Assembly: GCA_947462335.1 (NCBI GenBank)
Contig: OX381718.1
Span: 43,648,281 to 43,712,280, forward strand
Source of the DNA: Harmothoe impar
Taxonomy: Eukaryota; Annelida; Polychaeta; Phyllodocida; Polynoidae
DNA: 64,000 nt
Direction: 5' to 3'
Position 1 is the first letter of the stretch. Each line of letters starts with the position of its first letter. A model generated the notes under the pieces. The model did no database searches, was not told the DNA's origin, and was given only the letters and a program-made list of their open reading frames with translations. Position numbers and translations under genes: made by a program. This document shows, in pieces, positions 1-12,854 of this stretch.

Positions 1-1800
1 GGTGCATGCATGCCACACTGGTTTTGGGGATCTTCCTTTTTCAGATTTCAATTTGGGGTTGACTAATCAGTTTCATTGATGTGGGGTTTTCACAGACTGG
101 CCTCATCTGCTCCCTCCATACCTTGAGGTTGACAGCGACAAGCCGATTAAGGTAGGTCTGCCCCAATTAGGGGGAGAACAGTCTCTAGATCAGACGGGAT
201 CCCTCAGCTATGGGCCCATTTCATGCTAGCAGTAAGCCCTGACACCTCTTACCACTACTGATGTGTGAGGGTTGTAGGGGAAGTAGGTGCCAAGACCTTT
301 TGAAAGTGGCCATTTTATATTAAGTGACCTTGGCCATGCCTAGAACTCTATCAAGCTGAGGTTCTCCTCTCTGATACCACAGCCGGACTGAGAAGGGTCA
401 GGTTCCCCCTCAGGGCTCACTTGTCTCTTTAGGGAGTGTACTTTAAAAGTAATGAGCCTTAAAGGAGCTAAGGGGAATCTTAATACTGCCTCTTTACCCC
501 TATGACGACGCCTGCTATATTTAGGATCAATACCTGGACAGGGTATTGATTATACCACATTGGCATGTATACAAGCGCAGGGGTCTCGAATAAGCACCAA
601 TCTTGAATAAACCCAGGGGATGTAGGGCATTGAAATCAATGAGTGCCCGGGCGCTTATATGGTATGCTTGGACTGTATATATTCCATTGAAATACTGTCA
701 GAAAGTATTTATTTGAGAAGAATAAAGACCACGGAACATAATAATGTATCATTAAGATGTATCAGCACATATACATGGTTATTCTTGTTTGAACTCAACT
801 ATTTATTTTAGTCAGTATTTAATAACAGGGGGTTCAATGGGATGGGGGGGGGGGCAAAAAAGATGTTGAACCCTCTCAAGGGGGTGTTGCCTGAAAATCC
901 ACCAACCACCCTTTTGTTAAATAAGGATTACCCCATAATTATGATATTAAGTGCTTCTCCCCAGCTGCCCATGCAGTACATCGGCTGTTAGTGGCGGCGA
1001 GTAGTGGTTGCGGCTACAACAATTGACGTTTATTGCTCAACATTCTTGCCATACCCTGTTTACACCTAACGCTCTACAAAACACAAATGATTAACATTTC
1101 ATTTAAAAATGATAGAAGGTAAATCAGAATTCCACTTCCTATTGTTACGAAGTACTTTTTTTTCTCTAAGGGGATGGGGGGCCTTGGTCAGAGTGTGACA
1201 TACAAAGATAGAGGTATGGAGAATAGCATAACAAGGGATAGGGCGGGTGTTGAAAATGGCCCATATTTGTGTAGCGTACTTTACAGACAGCCCCTCTTAA
1301 TATTCAATGAGAACTATTTGATTATGTATAAACTTAGATTTGGACGAGCGATAGAACATGTTGTTAAGCAGCATTGATTACATGCTGGGCATTAGAGCAT
1401 TATGAGCTCATAAAAGGCTGAGGCATTCTAAGTGACCATTAACAGGCCCTTCATTATAGACTATTAGGCATATCTCGACATCCTGAGAGCCTCTGGGGAC
1501 AAGTTTATTAACGTTCATTGTGTAGAGAGGGGGTAGCTTTATGGCCAGGTTAGTTATGCCAATGAGATAACTAGGCCGAATACTTGTTAGGTCAAAAAGA
1601 AGGTTAGGTAAAAGAGAGAATTAAGAAAGTAGCACGCTTCCCCCCCCCCCATTTTTAGAGGACACTAATGTGTTAAATATTTTCAAAGGGGGATTACTTG
1701 CGTGTGCACAGCCCCACCCTTATTGAAGGCATATGTCAAGAGGGGAAACGCCCTTGTCATATTTCTTATAGAATGGCTTTACGCTGTTTTTGCCGTACAC
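1..1800. other. gene-free AT-rich stretch
   Basis: No open frame here has coding character. It holds scattered homopolymers (a G run near 844-854) and ordinary AT-rich sequence. I see no RNA gene. Confidence 0.5.
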
Positions 1801-2013
1801 TCACATGTTAAGGCCTTTGATGGCAGCATAATGTATTACAGTGATATTGCCCTTGTTATCCCGCTGCATGAATGCAGCCCTGATGACACTAGTCATCAGG
1901 GCTTTATTTATGCTGTACCATCTGGAGTATGGGCCTATAGGTTCTGTAGGCTCAGCATGATGCTTGAATGCAGAACTGACATCATGTGGATTAAGGGCAT
2001 TAACATTAATAAT
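1800..2013. repeat. degenerate copy of the dispersed TTAACCC hairpin repeat
   Basis: It contains the family signature: GCATGAATGCAGCCCTG followed by its reverse complement, then GCATGATGCTTGAATGCAG. The ends are decayed. The overlapping open frames on both strands follow from the inverted-repeat structure and are not genes. Confidence 0.6.
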
Positions 2014-2446
2014 CATGCCACCCTCAAAGAGTTATAGTGTGCAGTCCCGGAGCTCGATATAAGTGCCAAGCTCCAATTTGTCATTCTAGTAAGTGAGGTG
2101 TACTGCTTGGTTAGACCTAAAGGAAATATAAAGGTGTTTCAGGCAACTTGGTCTGAACATCACGGCGGTATGTGGATTGTGTTTCAGGTGAAAATGGTGA
2201 TTCGTTGATCACATTGTTGACTAATACAGTTTGGGCTGACTTCTAAACCTCCAAATCGACTTTTTCTAGAAAACTTTAAAGTGACATTTTTTCTTCTAAT
2301 CTAATATGCTTTTTCTAATGTCAGTTCACTGAAAAGGAAGGGCCGGCTTGTTTGTAGCTAGGGCCAGGAAGCACAATTCTTCTTGGCCTTGGTATGTGGG
2401 TACAGGAAAGGACAGAGGACATCTGGGGAAACAGGACTAGGAGGAA

Positions 2447-2555
2447 GGTTGGAGGTTGGGGGGGGGGGGGGGGTATAGTATGGAGGTTGGAGGTGGGGGG
2501 GGTATAGTAGGGAGGTTGGAGGTGGGGGGGGGGGGTAGTAGAGGTAGGGGGGGAC
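2447..2555. repeat. G-rich minisatellite
   Basis: Four imperfect units of about 28 bp combine GGAGGTTGGAGG, a long G run and TATAGTA. The proline-rich open frames on the other strand are produced by this repeat. Confidence 0.75.
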
Positions 2556-2559
2556 GTCA

Positions 2560-2790
2560 CTGACCACGTGACTCAGCTCCTGATAAGGCACCAGCGTCTT
2601 AATCACGTGACCCCGCTGCAGGCTACGTCATCTACGTCACGCGTGCCCCGTCATGTGACAGCTCATTTCCCACTACCACGTGACTAAATCACGACCAATC
2701 AGCGACCAGAGATTGCCTATCGGCGCAGCGCCTCAACCGCCAGGCCCGGCTGTAGGGCGGCACAAAAGTCTGGGATCAAACGCATAGATG
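2560..2790. promoter_or_regulatory. candidate CpG-rich host promoter
   Basis: The sequence is CpG-rich against an AT-rich background. It has three CACGTGA E-boxes, TACGTCA CRE-like sites and one CCAATCAG NF-Y-type box within about 150 bp. The same motif vocabulary fills the provirus TIRs further on, so a relic of a related TIR is the alternative. An open frame starting at 2790 runs 66 codons and passes a GGTGAGT donor-like site near 2900, which could make it a first exon. No partner exon was identified. Confidence 0.3.
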
Positions 2791-3000
2791 TGCTGGCACC
2801 AGCCATTGTGGGGCGTGAGCCGATGGTTGATCTAGTTTTGAGTGAGCAGCTCATGGTTGCTCAGGAGCTGCTCACAAGGTTCCCTGAGCAGTTGGGGGTG
2901 AGTGTGTGGGGGTGTGAGCATTCATATTATATAGGGCATGTAGGTAGGCTGAGACCGCTGAGACATGTGTACGGAGTGGAAGGGGTTTAAATTACATGTG

Positions 3001-3155
3001 CATTAAGGCTACATACTGCTTTCATGCATCATGCCGACCCTTTGGGAGTGTATCAATCCCGTAAGGTTAGCATGATGCTTGAATGCAGCACCAGCGAATT
3101 ACTCGCCAGAGCTACATTTATGCATTATGCCAATAAAGGGACCAAATGCATAGAT
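3001..3155. repeat. partial copy of the dispersed hairpin repeat
   Basis: It carries the internal signature GCATCATGCCGACCCTTTGG, then GCATGATGCTTGAATGCAGC and the CTCGCCAGAGCT arm. The terminal TTAACCC part is missing on the left. Confidence 0.6.
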
Positions 3156-3299
3156 GCTCACAGGGTACCCTTAGCAGTCGATGATGAGGTGTGTATTGGT
3201 AGTGAGGGTTTGTATTATACTTATATAGAGCATACAGGTAGGGTAGGGCATGCTTGGGGTGTGAGGGTATATAAAGGAAATGTAGGTATCGGGTAAGGC

Positions 3300-5129
3300 A
3301 TATACGGGTTGATAATCTAGGTTTATTTGCGGTGTGAGGGATTTATCATAATCTATACGGCTAGTAGGTATTACCGTATATGCTGCAACGTGTTCAGTAC
3401 TGAGGAGGGGGGGGGGTGTTCAATTATGATGATGTCATTTCGAGGGGTCGCGAGTGTGTTCAGACATTGATAATACTCTGAAAAGGTGTTTTAGGGGGGT
3501 GTCCCGGGAAGCTCCAGAGCTTATTACTTGTTGGTGTTGCTACAATATAAATCAATGCCATTCCCTTAAATGTTCTAAAAGAGTCCCCATTCCCCTCTAC
3601 GGAACTTCCTTACCCCCCGTTTTAGGCCTTAGCTTACAACTAAAAAGGAAATTACTACTTAATGTACCATTCAATGAACGATCTGAACATAACCAATTTT
3701 GAAATAATTGGATTCCATGCGAGCCAAGGTTAAACAAGATTGGAAATAGATCATCAGATAAATGAGTGCAATTTCTGATATTACCTTAGTCAGGATGCTC
3801 AAGCTAGAGTACTAATGCCAGCATGAACAGTTTGACGGCTATTGCTCTACACAGAATGTTGGATAATGAAGTAAAGGATATGAATATATGTAGAACATCT
3901 TAAATCTAGAAGTGCTTCCCCTGCATTACGCAAATCTGACTCTCTAAAAGAGCCCAACACAGTATGAAAAACAACAACTAGTCCATAGGGTATTGAGCAA
4001 CATAGCATTAGATAGTTGGATGACACTCTTTTTCACTACCAATGCACTATTTATAGTGGTAGTTATAGGGTACATGCAGTATTTCTAACTGATGAGACCT
4101 GGGATTTCCCCTTAATATTCTAATAACTATAACTAACTTCTAATTAGCAAGGTATTCATGTAGCAGCGTACACCGAATTACTGATGCTACATGAATACAG
4201 GTCCAGTCAGTAATCTGCCTCCTATACACATCAGACCTCTATGCACATAATAGATCTAATCAGAGTACCGTATGTAGAGATATAGTGTCCTAAGTAACAT
4301 ATTGTATACTGTGTAATTGCACTCACAGCAGCAGCTCCATAGCACAGGGGGCCCTCATATCACACATGTATACTGCCACTATCTGCCCCATCTATTGCTG
4401 ATATCCCCTAGCCATCGTCTTACACAAAAGGGAATTAAGCAAAGTGAGGCTACACACATGTGATATGCTTATAGGGAACATCAGATCTCCCCATCCTCAC
4501 CATAATATGTGAAAGTTATGTTATAGAAGGGAGAAATGATATTACATCTGTTTCAAAATTAATGTAGAAACTTAGTTTCTTACCATATTACATGGTGACA
4601 CCTAGTACCATTCTGTGGTCGAAGGGAAACGATATTCTATGTGATTAGTTACAGTGTCTCAAATAGAGAAACTTAGTTTTTATCTACGTATGACAATATC
4701 TATGACCATTGCTATCTCTAAAGCGCTGCATCCTTCTCCATCCCTACCCAACACACAGAATAATTATAGGTAACATTCACAAATGATGTCACCTATTTTG
4801 AAACCTTTTCAAGACCACCTCTCACCCCCTGTCTTTATTTTCGCATTCATAAAAAATGTATCACATTTTGTCACTAAATCCACAGACCCTCTAGCCAGGC
4901 CCAGTGACGTCATTTGTGAACGTTCCTATACTCACCCCTCTCTCCTATACCCCCATCTCTACCGAGTCTCTGTCCCTCAGATATGGGCATGATAATTAGG
5001 CGGCCCTAGGTGCATGTATATTGGGCATATAGAGTGGCTTAGTGGGTGTGTATCTCTATATAAGCACTGACCTAACACATTACCTGTCGCACTCATCACT
5101 GAAGGGGTTGGTCGTGTAGAAACCCACTA
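3300..5129. other. gene-free stretch
   Basis: I see no gene, RNA or structured repeat beyond a short G run near 3410. The small open frames lack coding features. Confidence 0.45.
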
Positions 5130-5379
5130 ATTCAATCTATAATGTGCTATGCCCTTTTTGAAGTCATGATGCATGAATGCAGCCCTAGCTCGCTGGGCGT
5201 CCATTATTAGCATCATGCCAACTTCACAGGGGTATCAACACACTCCTGAAGGGTCGGCATGATGCATTAATGCATTTCAAAAGAGGGATTTTCCATGCTT
5301 CATTTGCCTCACCAGATCTGCATTGAAGCATGATGACGACCGAGGACATTAAAGCACTCTGCGGCCCTTAATGGGATAA
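5130..5379. repeat. dispersed hairpin repeat, near full length
   Basis: It ends in GCGGCCCTTAATGGGATAA, a variant of the family's right end, and contains GATGCATGAATGCAGCCCT and GGTCGGCATGATGCATTAA. The length of about 250 bp matches the other complete copies. Confidence 0.7.
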
Positions 5380-5624
5380 TTGAATCTTCCCAGGGCCTTT
5401 TTCTAATACCCTACTTGATCCTATTAGAGCAAGACGGAAGGGGCACTCTGCTATGTCTCTGTCTATGTGAAGGTAATAGGGTTGAGGTATGGAGGCGGTG
5501 AGGGTTGTACATGGGGGACACAGCCATCCCAAGGAGGTAAATATCCTGTAGATAGATGGGACATGCGTATGTTCACTATGTAAGTATTGGTGCTGGATTT
5601 CTCCCCCCCCCCCCTATATGGTCT

Positions 5625-5653
5625 CTCTGTCTGTTTGTCTCTCTCTGTCTCTG

Positions 5654-5689
<36 letters not shown>

Positions 5690-5745
5690 TGTCTGTCTGT
5701 GTCTCTCTCTCTGTCTCTCTCTCTGTCTCTCGTTTCCTGTTCATC
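5625..5745 (+). repeat. CT/CTGT microsatellite
   Basis: A compound (CT)n/(CTGT)n tract. It creates several overlapping Ser/Leu/Cys-rich frames on the plus strand and Arg/Glu-rich frames on the minus strand, none of them genes. Confidence 0.95.
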
Positions 5746-6028
5746 TATGTGCCCACCTCTCTTTCTTTCCTTACCTCCTCCTGTCTCCCTCTCCCCCTCA
5801 CCCCATCGACCCCCCCTGGCCTCGATCAAGTGGTATATCCCCTTGGCTGATCCATGCCCAGCACTCACCCAGACAGTCACCTATAGAGGTGCCCTCAGAC
5901 GGCGTTACTGTCCCAGCACCCCTCCCCCCTCCCATTCAGACACCGTCAGATGCATTACCTGCACCAACCCACAATCTTTGTCGCCAAATTGAAAGGAAAT
6001 TGCTCCCGTTTTGCATTATTACACAGCG

Positions 6029-6033
<5 letters not shown>

Positions 6034-6121
<88 letters not shown>
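6034..6121. repeat. (TA)n microsatellite
   Basis: About 44 TA dinucleotides. The tract directly abuts the left end of the next hairpin repeat copy, so the element probably inserted at or beside it. Confidence 0.95.
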
Positions 6122-6123
<2 letters not shown>

Positions 6124-6360
6124 TTAATGATGGCATTATACATTAATATATCATGCTCTTGCTCGTGATGATGCATGAATACAGCTTTGGTGAGTAACTC
6201 GCCAGTGTTGCATTCAGGCATCATGCCAATCCCATGGGGTTCCTGAAAGGTCGGCATGATGTACCGATGCAGCACTGGCAAGTTACTCGCAGGGGTTGCA
6301 CTGGTGCATCATGGCGACAAATGTCATATTTTAGCGACATGCCGCCCTTGAAGGGATAAC
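6121..6360. repeat. dispersed hairpin repeat, full length
   Basis: It starts TTTAATGATGGCAT and ends GCCGCCCTTGAAGGGATAAC. Inside are two copies of the arm pair AACTCGCCAG and its complement. About 240 bp. Confidence 0.75.
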
Positions 6361-7047
6361 TTCCATACCCGATAAGCATTACATCTGTATGTTGATGTGG
6401 ACCCTATATTATGTAAAGACTACCCTCGGATGGATGTCAAGACCAAGGGTGAGGGTTGAAAAGGTAAACACTTTTTCATTACAATTTATAATGGGTGGTA
6501 GTGTGGTTGGGTACTTTTACATATAGGTTGTATGTGTGCTGGCGGCATTTATAAGATCTTTAGGCGGTAGTTATTCTGACGTTCTATACTCAGATCAGAT
6601 ACTTGATATGGTCCAATGGTATGGCCACTAAAAAAATAAAAGTGTTTCTAACCACTGAGGACAGAAAAATATACAGGAGAAGCCTTTTTATTTTCACACT
6701 TGCCGGCTAAAATGTGCAGGATAATATGCTTTTTGTGAACAAATATGCCAATATTTATCAATTTCCATAATGTTTTGCATTAGGAATTAGCAATAAAAAG
6801 AATAGTTTCTTTCTGGCCTTGCTCCCAGAATGAGTTGGAGTATTGACCAAGGATGAGCGGAATATTCGTGTAAGAAACACATACATGCACCAAACATGAA
6901 TGCATGGTATCAGTACCTGCTATGTGGGTGTGTCTCTTATAGCCAGCAACCTCTAGTATGATAGCAGTTCTAAAGAAGACAGGGGACTCAATTATGTTGA
7001 TAGCCTACAATCAATCTAGTCCCACTAGAAGCGATGTAATCCTAAGT
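6361..7047. other. gene-free stretch
   Basis: AT-rich, without recognisable genes or repeats. Confidence 0.45.
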
Positions 7048-7306
7048 TTAACCCATTAACGGCTGCATAGTGCATTGATTCATTGTACCTTTTGGTCTGC
7101 ATGAGGCATTGCTACAGCCCTGGCAGGTCTATTCAACATTACTGCATTTATAAATCGGTAATTTCATAATGCAAACTCCTCGGAAGTGTATTAATCCCAA
7201 AGGGTAAGCATGGCGAGTTGCAAGTTACTCGCTAGGGCCGCATACAGGCATTATGTTTACAAATGGCATAGCACATTAAAGCACTATGTGGCCCTTAATG
7301 GGCTAA
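7048..7306. repeat. dispersed hairpin repeat, full length
   Basis: It begins TTAACCCATTAACGGCTGC and ends GTGGCCCTTAATGGGCTAA, so the two termini form an imperfect inverted repeat. The family's GAGTTACTCGC core is present. Confidence 0.75.
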
Positions 7307-8109
7307 CTAAGTGTTATCTCCAGCTCTTCAATCATACAGCTTTTATGTGAAGACCATTACCTCCATTTCAAAATACTGGCCTGATATTACATAGTAGGAC
7401 ATGTCTTCCCCCTCCTCCTCCTGTCCATCCATTCTGTGGTGAGAGATGGCCCCAAGCATCAATCTCAATTACCTCTCTGTGTGGATACAGCCATCTTATT
7501 ACACCATTAGATAATGCATGTTCAGTCGTCAAATGCAGTTGCATTTGAGTCTAGAGCAGGTATCTGTTTGGAGTTTGATGCCTCTGTTAGAAATATGAAC
7601 CGCACAGAGAGGCCTTCTGATGACTTCATCTTCTTCAGAATGGCACCATGCCTCGCCCTGACCAGTGCCTCCGCCTAAGGACGGTGTATCTTTAATAGCT
7701 TCATTAATTCATTTAGTGACAGTCCAATTTGTGTGATGGATGTCTGCAATGGGGAAGGTGTGGAGGGGTTGGTGCTACATTTACGGCAGCCTCGAGGGAC
7801 ACACATTTCAAAGACTTTTTCTTTCCTTTCTGAATTTAATTTTTGCCTTTATATGCATTTTTAAAACGTATTATCTGTAAGGTTTCTTTTCAATAATTTT
7901 GAAAAATAAAGATAGAGATTAAACCCTTTGCCAAATGGTATGTCGAAGAGGACCTTTTTCATTTTATCTCATTTTAGAGGTTGTAGGTGTAGTGGTTCAA
8001 CATAAGTCACTAAGGTACACAGCATATCAAAGAAATTGAAATCTTGAAGAAGCAATAGCCCTAACCTGTTTTAAGGTTTCTTTTTCAATTTTACATATTC
8101 CATCCTTAA
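7307..8109. other. gene-free stretch
   Basis: No gene or structured repeat was recognised. Confidence 0.4.
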
Positions 8110-8500
8110 CATAGACCCAGGTATGTGTCTATTATGCGCTACAGCATGCTTGTATCTCTCGTTCAAGGATTGATATAGACCCCAGTGTGTGTGCATTATT
8201 GACATCTGCAAGGTTGTATCTTCCACAGAGGATGTTTTAATTAATATGGAATCCTATCATGGCATTTAAATGTCTCTGCATGTTATGAACGATCAATAAA
8301 AACGATTATTAAATGAAACTCTTATATCTCAGTGTGTGTGTCTATAATGGACCTACCGGAGATGTATGTTTGTATCTCCCATGTAGACTAGTAGAGTTAA
8401 TAAGTTATAGACCTCAGTGTATGTCCATTATGGGCTTCCGTACAATAGGATTGTATCCCTCGTTGGAGGCTGATATAGACCCTGTGTGTATAGGGCCGCA
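8110..8500. repeat. degenerate tandem repeat, roughly 70-90 bp unit
   Basis: The block TATAGACCC(C)AGTGTGTGT, a CATTATGG-like segment, then TTGTATCTC recurs about five times with indels (near 8112, 8180, 8320, 8405 and 8475). It is an old, diverged minisatellite. Confidence 0.55.
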
Positions 8501-8997
8501 CTGTTAGAGGAGGTGCTTGTAGAGTGTGGTTAATGTCCACCGAGCTGCTACAAATCACGCCGCAGTCTGGGCACGCCTTACACTGCCTTATATGGGACCT
8601 AACACTGATAACCTGGGTGTGTAAAATTTACCCACTAGTGATCACCTTTGGGTCCTCATAATAGGCATGAACAAAGGAGACGTTCACATGAAAATCAATC
8701 ATGCTTTTCATATTTTCAATTTAGTTGATGGGTATTGCAATATTATTAGACAAGATATCAACTGGCACTAAGTGGATCATTTCAAGTGGGATAGTATACT
8801 ACATTGTTGTATAGTATGGTCAATCTAGTGGCAGGATATTGTCTTCAAAATGGCGACTTTAGGACATAAATTAGGCCCGAGAGCACTCTGTATTATCGAT
8901 CTGTATGCAGACCTAGGTTTTCAGTGGCGTACTTTATATGGTGCTTCTAGATAAAAGGAGAAGCTCAGTAAAGAGTGAGCTACATAAACGCTGTACA

Positions 8998-9215
8998 TTA
9001 ACCCTGTAGGGCCGCTTAGCGCTTTAATGTGCTTTATATATGGCCTTGGTCAGAATGATGAATAGAAAACTACTCGCCAGGTCTGTATTCATGCAGGGAA
9101 TAGGTCAAACCCATAGGGCCGCCATCATGCTTAAATAAAGCACTGGCGAGTTACTCGCCAAGCCTGCATCATGACGACCAAGACACATTGAACTATGCGT
9201 TCCTTAAAGGGTTAA
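8998..9215. repeat. dispersed hairpin repeat, full length
   Basis: It starts TTAACCCTGTAGGGCCGC and ends GTTCCTTAAAGGGTTAA. The GGCGAGTTACTCGCC palindrome is intact. Confidence 0.8.
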
Positions 9216-9831
9216 GTGCATCTTCTTCAATCTCTGTAGCCAATTAATCGGTCCGTTATATGTATCCCACAGAATTACTTTGAAAATATCCATACCTCCC
9301 TACCTCCAGCCCACGCCCCTCAATTTCATCCAAACCGCTTTCTCAAATTCCTACTTCTTAATTGTGTACTCGCTTGATCCTCGTTTTTTTTCTCTAGACT
9401 TCTAGGTCTCCTCGGTTTGGCTCCCCTTTCTATTTATCTCCGGTTTAACTCTGCTTATCGAACCTCATTCAGAACAAGTCACCAATTCGGCTCATGAATA
9501 CCTTCGTCAATTGCAAATATTGCCCTATTGACGAAAATATGATTATGACAACTAACACATCTGTTTTGAAAGAGCCTCTTGTTCTCATGTCTATAATCCA
9601 TGTCACACATGTATTCTATTAATGCATGAAAGTGTTGTTCATGGTATTCATGTGAGGTACGCATATATGTCCTTCCAGTTCCAGGTAGGGGGATAAGACC
9701 AACATCTCACTCCACCCTGCACAAGCCTTTCCTTTGGATGAATCCATCCATGCAGTAATCATATATATCAGTATAGCCTGTTGTACACAGGCTTGTGGTG
9801 ATAATGGGGGTTAGATGTCAGCCAGTACATC

Positions 9832-10077
9832 TTAACCCTTTAAGGACATAGTGTGTTAGTGTGGATTCCCTTTAGCGTCATGATGCATGAATGCAGCCTT
9901 GGCAGGCGAGTGATTTGCCAGTGCTGTATTCGAAAATCGGGGTTCATTCCGGCCATTTTGGGGTGATTCTCTCCTGACGGGTAGGCATGATGCACCAATT
10001 AAGTGCCGACATTGCATGCATTCATGCATCACGGTGACAGATTTAAGGCAACTAACATGCCATTCTTAAAGGGTTGA
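9832..10077. repeat. dispersed hairpin repeat, full length
   Basis: It starts TTAACCCTTTAAGGACATAG and ends CCATTCTTAAAGGGTTGAA. This is one of the best copies for defining both termini. Confidence 0.8.
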
Positions 10078-10686
10078 AGTGAAGGTACAAAGCATCCCAG
10101 GGCACACCTCTCCATATAAGCATGTCTATATAATAAAGGGGCCTTTATAAGACTTCACTATAAGGACCTCCTTACTTTATAAGGCCTTTGTAAAGATAAG
10201 GGCCTGTGTCAAACGACACGGCGGGAGTCTGACAATATAAAGGGCCTATAGGGTAAAGCCACCATGAGTCGGACACATACCCTGAGACAAACATTGACAT
10301 TTCTAGTCATTCATGTGATATAGGATAAGACTTCTGGTGATTTCTTGTTGGAAAGAATGACACCTGAATTTTACCATTATTCACAAATAAGAGGTCAGAA
10401 TGCTTGAATAAGTAGAAATGCATGTGTTCATCTCAGTGTATATATGTCCGACTCGAGGTGAAACTACCATATTGTGTGTGTACTTTTATATACATATCAG
10501 CCCTCTTCAGCGTCTGTTTAACAGCTCTGCTGCTCGGCTAAACAAGAATTGTACTGAATAAATGCGTCTACATTCTTAATAACTTTCCATTACACCTTTT
10601 CCTGTTTCAATGTTATTATCTCTATTGATCTAGGGGGAAGGGGTATTCCGACACATGTATGATGTAGAGGATTAGACGTTCACACA

Positions 10687-10793
10687 CAGAAAAGTGAGAG
10701 TCATTGTCGCTAAAACTACCCTCACCTGAGGGTCAGGTACTGCCTGACTCTCAGGTGAGGGTAGTTTTAGCGACAATGACTCTCACTTTTCTG
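10687..10793. repeat. 107-bp near-perfect palindrome (copy A)
   Basis: Two arms of about 53 bp are reverse complements with one internal mismatch and almost no loop. The core of each arm is TCATTGTCGCTAAAACTACC. A sister copy lies about 190 bp downstream. Confidence 0.9.
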
Positions 10794-10979
10794 AGGGTGT
10801 TCATGGTCGAATGGGGACCGAAAAAGATGTCCCTCCCCTCCTCTCCCCTTCCAAATCCCATTCATTCTGCCCTAATAAGCTCACAGTAGTACAGTCATAC
10901 GTATACGGATGGATATAGAGCTGTACACATAATATATATGCATCTATGTTCCGCTTTCAGTCTGGGTACACCTTACCTG

Positions 10980-11079
10980 CACTCTCAGAAAAGTCAGCGT
11001 CATTGTCGCTAAAACCACTCTCACCTGAAAGTCAGGTGAGAGTAGTTTTAGCGACAATGACGCTGACTTTTCTGAGTGT
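10980..11079. repeat. 100-bp near-perfect palindrome (copy B)
   Basis: Arms of about 48 bp flank a loop of about 3 bp. They share TCATTGTCGCTAAAAC with copy A but differ by compensating changes on both arms (for example AAAGTCAGCG versus AAAGTGAGAG). Confidence 0.9.
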
Positions 11080-12289
11080 GTGTCCTATATTCTGTGATGA
11101 AGCCGAGTTTTTATTTACCTGTACTCGGACACTTACTTGGAGAGGGACACTAACATTTGTGATTAATATTCAAGCCTTTTAGGCCCTTTCTAGTGAATAG
11201 TAGTAAAGTTTGAGTAGTATTCTTCCCGATAAAAGAAAAACACTAGAAGTCGTACTGTGCATCACTATAACCTCAAATGCCACTGTCCGTCCCAGGGTAT
11301 ACATGTATGTGTCCGACTCGTGGTGAATATATATCTTATGGCATCAACTTAGCAACATATGTTACAGAGACTAATTGACTAAATGCAATAATTTATATAC
11401 CTTTCATGAGATATTCACTTTGGTGAAGTTGAGATGATTTATACCTAGTATCCTGCTTAAAGGTAAGAAATAGTACGTATAATATTTTTCCCTATACTTC
11501 CAATGTATTACCTCCTACCTTTAGCCAGACTCTCCTTGCTTAAAATACCTTTCCTGTACAGTATCCCCCCTGGTAAATCCTGTGGGACTTATATAGCCAT
11601 CCATCAATACCTCTAACATTTAGTACACCTCGGATTCCTTCCTTCCTAAGAGAGAAGCCTTTGCAAAGGCCCATCTATATTCCATTATATTTGGACTAAG
11701 ACCCTTGGATATTCCTAAGACATGTTTTACTGTCATTTTCCAAATCCAAGGAAGTAAGGGCTGACTGTATATATAATGCACCTTATGTAGCGCTCCAGGA
11801 TACAGCCACACCGAACATTTATTTCAGGCCTATATAATTGACTCATGATCACACAGGCATAGAGGTACATTATCCTTATTATAAGTATAAATAATTATGC
11901 GGACCCAGGAACGTACCAGTGGAGGAGGTCTCTCCTATTGGACAGATCATTTTGAATTTTCTTAAGAAATTGTACAATAAATTATTGGCTTGATAATCTA
12001 TAAATTGGTGGATAAGTAATAAATTGGTGGAAAAGGTGGATGATGAATGTTCCAAACATTATTGATAATAACAATGATTATATTGATTATGCGTGTCTCG
12101 CGGCACACCACTTTTCGATGCGCTGACCTAAAGTGTACTTTCCCAGGGCATTCCCTTATTTTTCAAATCCCCAGAAGAAGTCCGTCCATGGATTCTACAC
12201 TTACCAGCATCACTAGAATAATACACTAGAATACTTTTAGTATATATACATGTTTGGGCCACTTACCAGTACTGGACGTCCCAAAGGTC
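11080..12289. other. gene-free stretch
   Basis: AT-rich, without a recognisable gene or repeat. Confidence 0.4.
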
Positions 12290-12440
12290 GCGTTTCCACA
12301 TGACCGACCTCGTTTCCACCCACTTCCGGCGCTCGCGCCAGCCTCACTTCCGGTCGACGGCTCGCGTCGTCGGCTACGTCGGCGGTACTCCTATTTCCGG
12401 TACTCTGCACGTCCGGGGTAAATCCAGAATGTCGCTGGGT
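12290..12440. promoter_or_regulatory. candidate CpG-rich promoter with ETS-type sites
   Basis: A CpG-dense island in AT-rich surroundings with four CACTTCCGG/TTTCCGG ETS-like motifs. A short open frame and a G run follow. It could be the start of a host gene whose exons I cannot identify. Confidence 0.3.
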
Positions 12441-12854
12441 GTGTTTGTGGGGGGGGGGGGGTTAGGGACGGAATCAGAGGACGGGAATGGTGAGGGCTGT
12501 GGGCAGAGGTAGGGTTGATGTGTTTTTTTGTTGGTTACTAATGGCAATACCTAGTGATATGGTATATGTTGGGGTGGGTGGGGGTGTGGTATAGTGTATG
12601 GGAGCTGTGCTGGGACAATGCTGTACACAGGATCGCAGTACTTAAGGAGTTCCTTTCCTGGAGCAAGCAGAAAGTGGGGGAGTGCTGCAGAGGGCGGGAA
12701 AGGCACTGATGGAGGGAGAGGGCGAGGCTAAAAGTGCAAGTGGTTATGATTGATAGGTACCCTGATGGCAACTGATCAGCTGGGGGAGTGGGATGCTGGG
12801 AGGTGACGATCTGGGGCTGGGGGGAGGGGGTGGCTGGCTACAGGCAATGGCTAC

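Noticed and set aside
5556..6281. Overlapping Ser/Leu/Cys-, Arg/Glu- and Tyr/Ile-rich frames
   Set aside because: Translation of CT and TA microsatellites in several frames; no independent coding signal.
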